Origin: an uncultured Lachnospiraceae bacterium
GTDB taxonomy: Bacteria; Bacillota; Clostridia; Lachnospirales; Lachnospiraceae
Reading direction: 5' to 3'
DNA: 33,725 nucleotides
Assembly (NCBI GenBank): GCA_910588565.1
Contig: CAJUPF010000033.1
Span: 1-33,725 of the forward strand
Below the pieces are notes generated by a model that did no database searches, had not been told where the DNA came from, and saw only the letters and a program-made list of their open reading frames with translations. A program made the position numbers and the translations under genes. Below, piece by piece: positions 9,837-18,583 of this stretch (the first letter of the stretch is position 1; each line of letters opens with the position of its first letter).

Positions 9837-10829
9837 CTATCTTGCAAGCCCGAAATGCCCAAATGCCAAATCTGTTGCTACCCGGCCTTTTGGAGTCCGG
9901 TTTATAAATCCATTTTTTACAAGGTACGGCTCATAAACATCCTCAATTGTGCCTGCATCCTCCCCAATTGCCGCCGCAAGCGTATCAAGTCCTACCGGGC
10001 CTCCGGCAAATTTTTCCATAATGGTAAGCAGGATATTCCTGTCATTTTGATCCAGTCCATAAGCGTCTACTTCCAGCAAATCCAGTGCAAATGAAGCCAC
10101 TTCCTTTGTAATATGCCCGTCGTACTTGACCTGGGCAAAATCCCTGACCCGCTTTAGCAGCCGGTTCGCAAGCCTTGGCGTCCCCCTGCTTCTTCTTGCA
10201 AGCTCAAACGCGCCTTTATCATCTATCGTAATCTCCAGTTTGCCAGCGGAATTTAAAATAATCTCTTTTAATTCTTCCACCGTATAAAATTCCAGATGAT
10301 TGACTACGCCAAACCGATCCCGCAGCGGCGCAGATAAAAGCCCGGCTCTGGTAGTTGCCCCGACAAGGGTAAACTGAGGCAGATCGAGGCGAATGGAGCG
10401 GGCTGTCGCCCCTTTTCCAATCATAATATCAATCACATAATCCTCCATAGCCGGATACAATACCTCTTCCACCTGCCGGTTCAGACGGTGGATCTCATCT
10501 ACAAAAAGCAGATCCCCTTCCTGAAGATTGCTTAAGATTGCCGCCATTTCTCCGGGCTTGCCAATGGCCGGCCCGCTGGTAATCTTGACATTGGTTCCCA
10601 TCTCGTTTGCAATAATTCCGGCAAGCGTCGTCTTTCCAAGGCCCGGCGGCCCATAGAACAGTACATGATCCAACGCTTCCTCCCTTAGCCTGGCTGCTTC
10701 TATATATACTTTCAGATTATCCTTCACTTTTTTTTGCCCAATATAATCGTCGAGTTTCTGGGGACGGAGAGTCTTTTCTGTTTTGACGTCTTCGTCCTGT
10801 ATCTGTGTGGATATAACACGCTTTTCCAT
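9837..10829 (-). CDS. ruvB: Holliday junction branch migration helicase RuvB
   Basis: This 330-aa AAA+ ATPase drives branch migration of Holliday junctions together with RuvA. Visible motifs are Walker A GPPGLGKTTLAG (about residues 60-71), Walker B LLFVDEIHRL, sensor 1 LVGATTRAG, the arginine-finger region APLRDRFG, and a C-terminal winged helix ending near TPKGRVATDLAFGHFG. The length is typical. The start ATG at 10829 is preceded by GAGGAAACAGG. It lies 108 bp downstream of ruvA, the normal pairing. Confidence 0.97.
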   Translation of the reverse strand: MEKRVISTQIQDEDVKTEKTLRPQKLDDYIGQKKVKDNLKVYIEAARLREEALDHVLFYGPPGLGKTTLAGIIANEMGTNVKITSGPAIGKPGEMAAILSNLQEGDLLFVDEIHRLNRQVEEVLYPAMEDYVIDIMIGKGATARSIRLDLPQFTLVGATTRAGLLSAPLRDRFGVVNHLEFYTVEELKEIILNSAGKLEITIDDKGAFELARRSRGTPRLANRLLKRVRDFAQVKYDGHITKEVASFALDLLEVDAYGLDQNDRNILLTIMEKFAGGPVGLDTLAAAIGEDAGTIEDVYEPYLVKNGFINRTPKGRVATDLAFGHFGLAR

Positions 10830-10937
10830 CCTGTTTCCTCATTTCATATCAGCTGCTCGCATTGATTTTCGCCTGATTTCCTGTGACATAACCTGCAGGT
10901 TTCTGACTGGACAAAAACTGTCACGTCAATCTGCGGA

Positions 10938-11546
10938 CTATAAAAATGCCATCTGCTTTAATGCTGCTTTTAACACGGCTTCCACGTCTGCATCCGCTGC
11001 AGGTTCCGCCTTTGCAACCGCAGACATCGCCTCGGCCGGCGAATATCCAAGCGCTTCTAAAGCCTGTGCCGCCTCAAGCTTAACCGTACTCGTTTCCGCC
11101 GCAGGAACACTGCTGTCTTCTGTTTTTTCATAAGCAATATCTTCTAAATTCATCTTATCTTTCAATTCCAGAATAATGCGCTGAGCGGACTTTGCACCGA
11201 CGCCAGGGGCTTTTGCAATCGTTTTAGAATCCCCTGCCAGAATTGCAAACCGCAGTTCTTCTAGGGAAAGCGCGGATAAAATCGCAAGCGCGGCTTTTGG
11301 CCCGATTCCATTTACTCCAAGAAGCAGCTTAAAAACCGTAAGGCTTTCTTTTCTTAAAAAACCGATTAAGGAAATGGCGTCTTCCTTGATATGCAGATAG
11401 GTGTACAGTTTTACTTCTTTTCCAACAGACGGCAGTTCCTGTTCGATACTGACTGGTATCTGGATCAGATATCCAATCCCATGATTATCAATCACAACCT
11501 GGCCTTCTTCTTTTACTTCTAATGTTCCTTTGATATATGAATACAT
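10938..11546 (-). CDS. ruvA: Holliday junction DNA helicase subunit RuvA
   Basis: This 202-aa protein is the typical size. The start at 11546 (MYSYIKGTLEVKEEG) has AGGAGG just upstream and is preferred over the longer frame to 11609, which overlaps the previous gene. An N-terminal OB fold is followed by two helix-hairpin-helix motifs (LLGVNGIGPKAALAIL; APGVGAKSAQRIILELKDK), which contact the junction, and a flexible linker leads to domain III (ALEALGYSPAEAMSAV), which contacts RuvB. The acidic pin residues were not checked. It is co-oriented with and followed by ruvB. Confidence 0.96.
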   Translation of the reverse strand: MYSYIKGTLEVKEEGQVVIDNHGIGYLIQIPVSIEQELPSVGKEVKLYTYLHIKEDAISLIGFLRKESLTVFKLLLGVNGIGPKAALAILSALSLEELRFAILAGDSKTIAKAPGVGAKSAQRIILELKDKMNLEDIAYEKTEDSSVPAAETSTVKLEAAQALEALGYSPAEAMSAVAKAEPAADADVEAVLKAALKQMAFL

Positions 11547-11583
11547 AACTTCCTCCTGTTGTGCCTTCCTGTAACAGTCCCCG

Positions 11584-12087
11584 CTATACGTCCATAGGCA
11601 GTTTTCCAAACTTAAGCCTTGCCATCATCTCTCTGGCCAGAATCCCTATCAGCAATCCTGTCATAAACCCCGCCGCAAGCAATACCGGCATATAATAAAA
11701 CAGATGATAATTTTCGACAATTACAGCAGCCACGGCAATCTGCCCGATATTATGAAATATGCCGCCCATTACGCTGATCGATATGACATGAAGCTTTGTC
11801 ATGCGCTTTAAGACATACATCACAAGAAAACTCAGCGCTCCGCCGCTGAAACTATACAGGATACTAAAGGGGTTTCCAAACAGAAATCCTGCCAACAGTA
11901 TTCTCAGTACAGAAATTAAAAAAGCTTCCTTTGCTCCAATACAGTAAAGCATAATAACTACCACAATGTTTGTCAATCCCAGCTTGACGCCCGGAATGCC
12001 AAAATAAAAGGGAATCAATGATTCTACATAACTGCAGATCAGAGCCAGCGCCAGAAACATCCCCAGATATGCTGTTTTCCGTTTCAT
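11584..12087 (-). CDS. Gx transporter family / HepI-like membrane protein
   Basis: This 167-aa protein has about five hydrophobic helices. The pattern IPGVKLGLTNIVVVIMLY with GGIFHNIGQ matches the family named heptaprenyl diphosphate synthase component I or Gx transporter, which resembles ECF-type substrate-binding membrane subunits. The enzymatic name is probably misleading: no prenyltransferase DDxxD motif is present. It is preceded by a NusG-II domain protein, a common pairing in Clostridia. It is inferred to take up a small substrate or act in an electron-transfer/flavin context, but the substrate is unknown. Confidence 0.8.
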   Translation of the reverse strand: MKRKTAYLGMFLALALICSYVESLIPFYFGIPGVKLGLTNIVVVIMLYCIGAKEAFLISVLRILLAGFLFGNPFSILYSFSGGALSFLVMYVLKRMTKLHVISISVMGGIFHNIGQIAVAAVIVENYHLFYYMPVLLAAGFMTGLLIGILAREMMARLKFGKLPMDV

Positions 12088-12130
12088 TCTTCTTCCTTTC
12101 CTCTGATATGAACGCAGCGGGCAACCAGCC

Positions 12131-12508
12131 TTATGTTATGGAATCCAGCTTTGATTCTTCGCCGCCCACAATTTCTACAACTACCCGATTAGGCAGGCAT
12201 ACAATATTCTCATGCTCCCTGGAAATCGCCTTCTGATGCACACAGAGCAAATCCGGGCAGTCCGCTGTTATCATATCCGCTGTTCCATCCTGAATCGACA
12301 GCACATTTGTCACAGTCTCATCAATTACAATCTCCACGGTCTGATTTTTGTCCAAAGAGTAGGTGCCATAAAACGCCCCGTTTACGGTAATGTTCACAAC
12401 CGCGCCCTTTTTTCCACCCAGAAACCAGAACAATGCGCAGCCCAACAGCAAAACCAGAGCTACCGTACCAAGAAAAATGCCGTCTTTTTTTCCAAATCGT
12501 TTCTCCAT
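12131..12508 (-). CDS. NusG domain II-containing membrane-anchored protein
   Basis: This protein is 125 aa from the ATG at 12508. One N-terminal transmembrane helix (GIFLGTVALVLLLGCALFWFLGG) is followed by an extracytoplasmic ~85-residue beta-rich domain with the NusG-II features VVNITVNGAFYGTYSL and a CPDLLCVHQ cysteine pair, then NIVCLPNRVVVEI. The domain is named after an insertion in some NusG proteins, but these small anchored versions are not transcription factors. Their role is unproved; they often neighbour Gx/HepI-like proteins, as here. The gene starts just after the miaB stop (12514). Confidence 0.82.
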   Translation of the reverse strand: MEKRFGKKDGIFLGTVALVLLLGCALFWFLGGKKGAVVNITVNGAFYGTYSLDKNQTVEIVIDETVTNVLSIQDGTADMITADCPDLLCVHQKAISREHENIVCLPNRVVVEIVGGEESKLDSIT

Positions 12509-12513
12509 GCAAT

Positions 12514-13989
12514 CTATCTGACCTCTCCGATATAATAAAATCCCTTGCATTCCGCCAGATAAACATCTACGATTGTTCCAATCATATCCTCCGTTCCCGG
12601 TAAATGGACAACGGAATTGCCGCTCATCCTTCCGGTCACAAGACTGGCGTCCTGCTCGTTGATCTGCTCAATCAGAACCTTTTGCACGCTTCCTTGATAT
12701 CGCATTGCTTTTTTCGCGGCAATTTCCTGTACTTCTTTTAGCAGCCGGTCAAACCGCTGCTTTACGACTTCCTCCGGCACCTGGTTTTCCATGGAAGCGG
12801 CAGGAGTGCCTGTCCGTTTGGAATAAAGAAACGTAAATGCGCTGTCAAACTCCACTCTGCGCACCACATCCATCGTTTCCTCAAAATCTGCTTCTGTTTC
12901 TCCCGGAAATCCTACAATAATATCCGTTGTCACTGCAATATCCGGAATCGCCGCCCGCAGTTTATCCACCAGCTTTAGATACTGTTCTTTGGTGTAGTTT
13001 CGGTTCATCTGTTTTAATATCGCCGAACTGCCGGACTGCAGGGGGAGATGCAGATGCCTGCAGATTTTACTGGAATTTTTCATTGTTTCAATCAATTCCT
13101 CTGACAAATCCTTAGGATGGGACGTCATAAAGCGAATGCGTTCAATCCCTGGTATTTGTTCCACTTTCTGCAGCAGCTGCGCAAAGGATATCGGGCGCTC
13201 TAACTGTTTGCCATAGGAATTAACGTTCTGGCCCAGCAGCATCACTTCTACTACGCCTTCCGCAGCCAGTGTTTTTATCTCCCTTATAATATCCTCCGGC
13301 TCCCGGCTCCGCTCCCGTCCCCGGACATACGGCACAATACAGTAACTGCAGAAATTATTGCAGCCAAACATAATATTGACGCCGGATTTAAATGGGTATT
13401 TTCTCTGGTTAGGCAGATCCTCTACAATTTTGTCCGTACCTTCCCAGATATCGACAATCATGGAATCTCCCTTTTTCTGCGTTCCGGATAAAAACCGGCT
13501 CTCAAGCGCAGCAGTGATCAGCTCCGCAAATTTGTATAAATTATGCGTTCCAAAAATCAAATCGACAAAACGGTAGCTTTTTCTGATTTTCTCTACTACG
13601 GCAGGTTCCTGCATCATGCAGCCGCAGAGTCCAATCATCATAAATGGATTTTTCTTCTGAAACCCGTTCAGGCAGCCTAACCGCCCATAGACTTTATTGT
13701 TGGCGTTTTCCCGCACGGTGCAGGTATTGTAAATCACAAAATCCGCGTCTTCCGTATCTGTGGGCAGATAGCCGATCTCTTTTAAAATTCCGGTTAATTT
13801 CTCGGAATCCCTGGCGTTCATCTGACATCCAAATGTCGATACATGAAACGTCAGAGGGCTGCCTTTACGCCCGGAAATCTGCCTGACATATGCTTTTGCA
13901 GCTTTCATAAAATAATACTGGCGCGCAGGTTCTTCTGCCGGAGGTTCCCGGTTTACATCTATTTGATCCAAATCAATTTCTTTATACAT
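12514..13989 (-). CDS. miaB: tRNA-2-methylthio-N6-dimethylallyladenosine synthase MiaB
   Basis: This 491-aa radical-SAM methylthiotransferase adds a methylthio group to i6A37 of tRNAs reading U-starting codons. The N-terminal UPF0004 domain carries the auxiliary cluster cysteines (FGCQMN, NTCTVRE, GLCGCMMQ). The radical SAM motif is GCNNFCSYCIVPYVRGRERSR. The C-terminal ~65 residues form the TRAM domain. The start at 13989 (MYKEIDLDQIDVN) follows AAAGGGA and avoids overlap with the upstream gene; a start at 14085 is also open. A ~70-residue N-terminal extension before the UPF0004 domain is usual in Clostridia. Confidence 0.95.
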   Translation of the reverse strand: MYKEIDLDQIDVNREPPAEEPARQYYFMKAAKAYVRQISGRKGSPLTFHVSTFGCQMNARDSEKLTGILKEIGYLPTDTEDADFVIYNTCTVRENANNKVYGRLGCLNGFQKKNPFMMIGLCGCMMQEPAVVEKIRKSYRFVDLIFGTHNLYKFAELITAALESRFLSGTQKKGDSMIVDIWEGTDKIVEDLPNQRKYPFKSGVNIMFGCNNFCSYCIVPYVRGRERSREPEDIIREIKTLAAEGVVEVMLLGQNVNSYGKQLERPISFAQLLQKVEQIPGIERIRFMTSHPKDLSEELIETMKNSSKICRHLHLPLQSGSSAILKQMNRNYTKEQYLKLVDKLRAAIPDIAVTTDIIVGFPGETEADFEETMDVVRRVEFDSAFTFLYSKRTGTPAASMENQVPEEVVKQRFDRLLKEVQEIAAKKAMRYQGSVQKVLIEQINEQDASLVTGRMSGNSVVHLPGTEDMIGTIVDVYLAECKGFYYIGEVR

Positions 13990-14026
13990 TTCTTTTGGTT
14001 TTCCCTTTCTATAAATGTCATACAAA

Positions 14027-14500
14027 TTATGCCGGATACTCTTTGCAGACATCGATCCAGTCCCGATAGCCGGAATATGTTTCAAGTTCCGGTATCGTCA
14101 GCTCAATCGCACTGTTTGCACTGCCGCAGGCAGGATATACGGTCGTAAAACGTTTCAGCGATACATCCAGATATACCTCAACCCCCTTATTGACAGCAAA
14201 CGGACAAACCCCTCCCACAGCATGGCCGATTCGCGCCTGCGCATCAGCCGGAGAAAGCATTCTCGCCTTCGCCCCAAACTGTGCCTTGTATTTCCGGTTG
14301 TCAATTCTGGCGTCTCCGGCCGCTACAATTAATATTACCCGTTCTTCCACCTGAAAAGAAAGCGTCTTCGCAATCCGTTCCGGTTCGCAGTTCAGTGCAG
14401 CTGCCGCTAATTCCACTGTCGCGCTGGACACTTCAAACTCCTGTATGTTTTCTTCCATTCCAAATTCTTTAAAATATGCTCTTACCCGATCGATTGACAT
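14027..14500 (-). CDS. YbaK/EbsC-type aminoacyl-tRNA deacylase
   Basis: This 157-aa protein matches the YbaK/ProX fold: SVDRVRAYFKEFG-like start, a central AKTLSFQVEERVILIVAAGD, then GHAVGGVCPFAV and the C-terminal CGSANSAIELT. Relatives hydrolyse mis-acylated tRNA (Cys-tRNAPro or Ala-tRNAPro) in trans. The exact specificity cannot be read here. The ATG at 14500 follows AGGAGGAAACT. It heads the long minus-strand series that continues with miaB 37 bp downstream. Confidence 0.87.
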   Translation of the reverse strand: MSIDRVRAYFKEFGMEENIQEFEVSSATVELAAAALNCEPERIAKTLSFQVEERVILIVAAGDARIDNRKYKAQFGAKARMLSPADAQARIGHAVGGVCPFAVNKGVEVYLDVSLKRFTTVYPACGSANSAIELTIPELETYSGYRDWIDVCKEYPA

Positions 14501-14719
14501 AGTTTCCTCCTGATAGTTCTGGTTGATCCCTGCTGTTGTTTGCCATCTTTATACAGCATATACAAAAAACATTCCGTTTCATAATACCATAAGAGACCAG
14601 AAAATCAATACAGAGCATCCATAAAATTTTTTTACAAAATATGAAGATTATCTTCCCGCTCTTTCGTTATAGAATACAGAACATCAAAAATTATCATTTC
14701 TGACAAGGAGGAAACGATT

Positions 14720-15250
14720 ATGACAAGTAAAAAAAGTGGATTTTGGAGACTTTGCTTTTCACTTCTGCCGGGAGCCGGTGAAATGTACATGGGATTCTTT
14801 AAAATGGGCATCAGCCTTATGGGATTGTTTTTCGGGATCTTTTTTCTCGCAGCCACGCTTCCCTTCGACGTTCTTATGCTGGTCAATGTTGTGATATGGT
14901 TCTACAGTTTTTTCAATGTACACAATATGGCCAGCCTGCCAGATGAAGAATTTTATGCCATCGAAGATCATTACATTTTCCATTTTACACAGTTTTCCTT
15001 CCAGGGAAACGTTCGCATCGTTGCGGCTGCACTGATTTTCACCGGAATTGTAATGACCTGGAACGGAATGCTGGATTTGCTTTATGACTATATGCCGGAA
15101 GCGGTTTACCGCTGCATCCGCCATATATCTTACGATTTGCCAAAGATCCTCGTCGGCATCGCCATTATCGCTTTAGGCGCCGCTATGATCCGGGGCAAAA
15201 AAGAATCGTTAAAACAGCTGGACGGGGAGGCAGAACATGAACAATCATAA
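14720..15250 (+). CDS. Polytopic membrane protein of unknown function
   Basis: This 176-aa protein has about four hydrophobic helices. The start MTSKKSGFWRLCFSLLPGAGEMYMGFFKMG resembles the small TM2-like opening (a P-G-G/A turn between helices) but the rest is not TM2. The soluble part around SLPDEEFYAIEDHYIF is acidic. AAGGAGGAAACGATT precedes the ATG. It overlaps the next membrane gene by 14 bp, so the two are translationally coupled. No enzymatic motif is visible. It is divergent from the miaB series. Confidence 0.75.
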   Translation: MTSKKSGFWRLCFSLLPGAGEMYMGFFKMGISLMGLFFGIFFLAATLPFDVLMLVNVVIWFYSFFNVHNMASLPDEEFYAIEDHYIFHFTQFSFQGNVRIVAAALIFTGIVMTWNGMLDLLYDYMPEAVYRCIRHISYDLPKILVGIAIIALGAAMIRGKKESLKQLDGEAEHEQS

Positions 15251-15599
15251 TACAAAAAGAACACACCGGATTGGCTCTGTTACCTGCGGCATTGCCCTGA
15301 TTCTGTTTGGAATCCTGTTTCTGGTTCACATCTTTGTGCCGATGCTAAGCTATCGGTTTATATTCCGGCTCTGGCCCTGCATCTTTATTATGATGGGGCT
15401 TGAGCTTCTAATCGGAAACTATCTGGCATCCCGCAGAGAAGATGCTTCCGCAGAACCGCCCGTTTCCATTGTTTATGATAAAGGCGCTGTATTTTTGCTG
15501 ATACTCCTGCTGATCTTTGCTATGTGCATGGCTGCCGCAGACGAATGCGCAAACTATGTCACCCTTCGGCCCTCCGTCACATACGTACCATACAGATAA
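15237..15599 (+). CDS. Small LiaF/LiaI-type transmembrane protein
   Basis: This 120-aa protein has three hydrophobic helices. The pattern IGSVTCGIALILFGILFLV, a short loop, then FRLWPCIFIMMGLELLIGNYL resembles the N-terminal transmembrane region shared by LiaI/LiaF-like envelope-stress proteins. The C-terminal LiaF sensing domain is absent. It overlaps the upstream membrane gene by 14 bp, and GGGGAGG lies just before its ATG within that gene. A role with its partner in envelope sensing is inference only. Confidence 0.7.
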   Translation: MNNHNTKRTHRIGSVTCGIALILFGILFLVHIFVPMLSYRFIFRLWPCIFIMMGLELLIGNYLASRREDASAEPPVSIVYDKGAVFLLILLLIFAMCMAAADECANYVTLRPSVTYVPYR

Positions 15600-15606
15600 C
15601 AGCCAG

Positions 15607-15633
15607 AAAAACCCATTGAGCTTACACAAGCTC
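15607..15633 (-). terminator. Weak hairpin between convergent genes
   Basis: GAGCTT (15618-15623), loop ACAC, AAGCTC (15628-15633) form a 6-bp perfect stem. Read on the minus strand it is followed after 6 nt by five T residues (15607-15611), giving a weak terminator-like structure at the end of rnhA. On the plus strand there is no T run. Confidence 0.35.
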
Positions 15634-15641
15634 CACATCCT

Positions 15642-16103
15642 CTAACAGCCCCTCGCCATCCGCTGCCGTTGTTGCCAGTTCATCGCAGCGCTCATTCTGC
15701 GGATGGCCGTCACATGCCCTTTCACCCAGTGAAACGTGACCTTATGGGGCTGTTTACACGCCAGCAGCTTCTTCCAGAGATCAATATTCTTCACTGGCTG
15801 ATTATCCGACTTTTTCCATCCCTTCCTCTGCCAGCTGTCAATCCACCTCTGGTTAAACGCATCCACCAGATACTTAGAATCCGAATAAAGCTCCACTACA
15901 CAGGGCCGGTTCAGACATTCCAGTGCCCGGATCACTGCCATCAGCTCCATCCGGTTATTCGTCGTCTTTTGATATCCCGCTGAAATCTCTTTTGTATGCA
16001 GCACACCCTTTGCATCCACAAACTCCAGCACCGCACCGTATCCGCCCGGCCCGTTCGGATTCCCTCTTGCCGCCCCGTCCGTATAAATCGTCACCTGCAT
16101 CAT
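15642..16103 (-). CDS. rnhA: Ribonuclease HI with a frameshifted C-terminus
   Basis: RNase HI cleaves RNA in RNA-DNA hybrids. The N-terminus MMQVTIYTDGAARGNPNGPGG holds the first catalytic Asp; NNRMELMAV holds the Glu and LYSDSKYLVDA the second Asp. After WVKGHV the reading frame is wrong and ends at 15642. Shifting frame near 15703-15712 restores GHPQNERCDELATTAADGEG and a stop at 15622-15624, which is exactly the family's normal ending with the fourth catalytic Asp. A one-base deletion or two-base insertion is therefore inferred: a sequencing error, a recent inactivating mutation or, less likely, programmed frameshifting. It overlaps the MBL gene stop by 4 bp (ATGA-type coupling). Confidence 0.88.
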   Translation of the reverse strand: MMQVTIYTDGAARGNPNGPGGYGAVLEFVDAKGVLHTKEISAGYQKTTNNRMELMAVIRALECLNRPCVVELYSDSKYLVDAFNQRWIDSWQRKGWKKSDNQPVKNIDLWKKLLACKQPHKVTFHWVKGHVTAIRRMSAAMNWQQRQRMARGC

Positions 16104-16846
16104 AACTCGTACACCTCATTCTCCCCGGAAATCTCTACCAGCCTCCGTGCAAACGCCCCATTGGAAATCTTGGATTTAAATGTTCCGATATAGCTGTAAT
16201 CCTGCCACATATGCATGGGAAAAACAGCCTTTGCATCCACATGCTCCATAAAATAAAGCAGTCCCTCCGTGGCAAACTTCTTTTGTCTCGAATCTAATGG
16301 CACAAACGCCACATCGATCTCATAATCCGAGAGTTTATTGATCTCATGCCGAAACGCCCTTGCTTCCTTCCCATTGACCAAATCCCCGGCGCCGTCCCAT
16401 TTCCAGAGATTTAAATCTCCCGCATGATAAATATACTTTCCCTCCATCTGAATCAAAAACGCAACTCCTGCATCCGTAGACTTTAACGTCCTGATATTCA
16501 TATCGTCCACTTCATAGTTCTTCAGCGGCGCCACAAATGTAATCTTCTTCTTCACCTCAGCCGAAATCCCGTTTTTCTCCAGGTAATGCCCGGAAAGCCT
16601 GATATCTTTTGACAAAATATAACGCGCCTTGGGAAACTCCTTTGCCCATCTCAAAATCTCCAGATCAAAATGATCCTGATGAAAATGGCTTGCAAACACA
16701 TACAAAGGCTTGTCTTTATCAAACTCCGGCAAAACCCCGGTAAACTCATACCCCTTCACATTCCCGTTTCTAAAATAATCAAAAACCAGCGTTCTCTCCT
16801 CTGTCTCCACCACAAAACAACTGTGATGCACAAACGTAATAATCAT
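16100..16846 (-). CDS. MBL-fold metallo-hydrolase
   Basis: This protein is 248 aa from the ATG at 16846, which has GGAGG at 7 nt; the earlier in-frame ATGs are too near the ribosome site. It opens with MIITFVHHSCFVV, carries the zinc-binding SHFHQDHFD, and has IYHAGDLNLW supplying the bridging Asp, all typical of metallo-beta-lactamase fold hydrolases of the UlaG-like group. The substrate is unknown. It is the first gene of a two-gene unit with rnhA, driven by the promoter at 16957-16985. Confidence 0.85.
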   Translation of the reverse strand: MIITFVHHSCFVVETEERTLVFDYFRNGNVKGYEFTGVLPEFDKDKPLYVFASHFHQDHFDLEILRWAKEFPKARYILSKDIRLSGHYLEKNGISAEVKKKITFVAPLKNYEVDDMNIRTLKSTDAGVAFLIQMEGKYIYHAGDLNLWKWDGAGDLVNGKEARAFRHEINKLSDYEIDVAFVPLDSRQKKFATEGLLYFMEHVDAKAVFPMHMWQDYSYIGTFKSKISNGAFARRLVEISGENEVYEL

Positions 16847-16956
16847 TCCCATTCCTCCTGTCTGCCCCAAACAGCATCACTCCATACGATCAAAATCAGC
16901 TTATCCCAGTAAATTCAACAACATGAAAACCTGTCCGAAAGCCTCGCCAGTTATCT

Positions 16957-16985
16957 ATTATAAATGCAATCCCATACTGCCGCAA
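16957..16985 (-). promoter_or_regulatory. Sigma-A type promoter for the MBL-rnhA unit
   Basis: On the minus strand TTGCGG (16980-16985) is separated by 17 bp from a perfect TATAAT (16957-16962), about 110 bp upstream of the MBL start codon. Confidence 0.65.
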
Positions 16986-17095
16986 CAAAAAAATGCATTA
17001 TGCCGGAACTATCCCCTCTTCAAAGAAAAAAGCAGCCAGACTCCTCCACAGAATCTGACCGCCCGTATTTTCCCTTTTGTATTTCAAATCTCAAA

Positions 17096-17581
17096 TCAAT
17101 TCTCTTGTATCAAATGATAAATCTCATCAATATATGGCCGTAACGAATCGTTCAGCACCCATCCGGTCAGAATCAAATCCGTCTCCTCTAATCTGGCCCC
17201 AATCAAATTCTTCAAATCCTCCTCTTCGATCAAACCATGCTCCACAAGCCCCAGCACTTCATCCAGAATCAGCATATCACATTCTCCGGTAGTAAGAACC
17301 TTCTTGGCAAAATTAATCCCATTCCTGATATTCATAACTTCTTCTAACTGCTCTTCCTGGGTCAGCTCACTAAAATGCTCCGAAGATTTCTCAAACCGGA
17401 AAAATTTAATCTCCGGCTCCAGCTTTTTCAAATATTCCATCCCATCGTCCGTTCTCCCTTTTAAAAACTGGATCACGAATACTTTCTTACCAGCTTTCGC
17501 TGCACGGATTGCCCTTCCTAAAGCTGCCGGCGATTTGCCTCTGCCTGTGCCATAATATACCTGAACACTGCCTCGTTCCAT
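17096..17581 (-). CDS. cobO: Corrinoid adenosyltransferase (BtuR/CobO/CobP family)
   Basis: This 161-aa protein transfers adenosyl from ATP to cob(I)alamin or cob(I)yrinate diamide. It has an N-terminal P-loop (YGTGRGKSPAALGRAIRAAKAG), then VFVIQFLKG, the Walker-B like CDMLILDEVLGLVEHGLI and the C-terminal LILTGW, all in family order. The P-loop reads GRGKSP where most members have GKGKTT, so nucleotide contacts may differ. The length is slightly short (usual ~175). No cobalamin pathway gene is adjacent, so it may serve salvage. Confidence 0.87.
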   Translation of the reverse strand: MERGSVQVYYGTGRGKSPAALGRAIRAAKAGKKVFVIQFLKGRTDDGMEYLKKLEPEIKFFRFEKSSEHFSELTQEEQLEEVMNIRNGINFAKKVLTTGECDMLILDEVLGLVEHGLIEEEDLKNLIGARLEETDLILTGWVLNDSLRPYIDEIYHLIQEN

Positions 17582-17671
17582 ATCACTACCTCCCCTGTCT
17601 TTTCAACAGTCCGTTTCTCTTCCGTAGCACGTCTATGCTAAGATACCACAATTTGCAAAAAAAATCAAATT

Positions 17672-18298
17672 TTATTCCAAACGTTCCACTTTGCTTACAG
17701 ACACCTCATAAGCGACCCGCTTTTCTGTCATATTTTCACTAATCTTTTTCACATATTCACGGCTCTGAATCCTTCCCCAGATTTCCACATGTCCTCCGAC
17801 TTCAAAACCGGAAGCAAATCTTGCATTTCTTCCCCAGCAGATGCAGGGTATGTAGTCTGATTTCCCATAGGAACGGTTTACTGCAATCAGCAGATCCGCA
17901 ATTTCCCTGCCAAGCGGCGTTTTCCGGTAAATCGGTTCCTTGCATACATAACCGTCCAGATAAATCTGGTTGCTCTTATACTCTTCCGATTCTTCCTCAA
18001 TAAACGAAAGCTCTCTTGCAAAAACAGAAAGCACCAGCCTGTTTTTCTTCTCCTCATGCCGGTTGTAGGAACGAAACTGTCCCGTTACATAAATCATCTG
18101 TCCTTCATAATTCTGTGTGGTATCTACAATCCGCTCGGACACCATAATGGGAATCACATCTACAAAATCGCTGAGACGGTTTACGGAAACGTCTACCATA
18201 TAGAATCCTTCCCCATAAACCTCATGACTATACCGGAAATCGGATATAATCGTGCCAACAATAGATACCTGGTTGTTTTCAAAAATTTTATCTGCCAT
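17672..18298 (-). CDS. Single-stranded DNA-binding protein with duplicated OB fold
   Basis: This protein is 208 aa. The first half (NNQVSIVGTIISDFRYSHEV, FYMVDVSVNRLSDFVDVIPI) and the second (NQIYLDGYVCKEPIYRKTPL, DYIPCICWGRNARFASGFEV, GHVEIWGRIQSREY) each look like an SSB OB fold, so one chain carries two. This contrasts with the usual single OB fold plus acidic tail of replication SSB. No DDDIPF-like C-terminal tip is present; the chain ends VSKVERLE. It is probably an accessory clostridial SSB. AAGGGAG precedes the ATG at 18298. Confidence 0.82.
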   Translation of the reverse strand: MADKIFENNQVSIVGTIISDFRYSHEVYGEGFYMVDVSVNRLSDFVDVIPIMVSERIVDTTQNYEGQMIYVTGQFRSYNRHEEKKNRLVLSVFARELSFIEEESEEYKSNQIYLDGYVCKEPIYRKTPLGREIADLLIAVNRSYGKSDYIPCICWGRNARFASGFEVGGHVEIWGRIQSREYVKKISENMTEKRVAYEVSVSKVERLE

Positions 18299-18510
18299 GA
18301 ATTTTTCTCCCTTCCTCTTTCCCGGATTTTCCCCGGTGAACTGTACTTCGACGGCATTATTTTTACATATAGTATATGCAAATGAAGTGCGATTAGTACC
18401 GTATCCTGCATTTGCACAACTTTTGGTTACCGCATATTCATATCATGAAAAGCGGACAAAAATTACACTTTTTCTGTCGATAGATTTTCGGTTTGTTCCA
18501 ACAAAATATT

Positions 18511-18583
18511 CGTTACAGTTTGGCCTTTCGGCTTCCCTGTTACAAATATTCGTAACAATTCAGCCTTCCGGCTTCACTGTTAC
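18511..18583. repeat. Two tandem 33-bp imperfect palindromes
   Basis: Two related 33-bp units (18511-18543 and 18551-18583) are separated by AAATATT. Each begins CGTTACAG or CGTAACAA, has a TTTCGG/TTCCGG centre and ends CTGTTAC, so each can fold on itself. About three quarters of positions agree between units. They resemble interspersed palindromic elements rather than a CRISPR, because there are only two units and no variable spacers. Confidence 0.65.
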
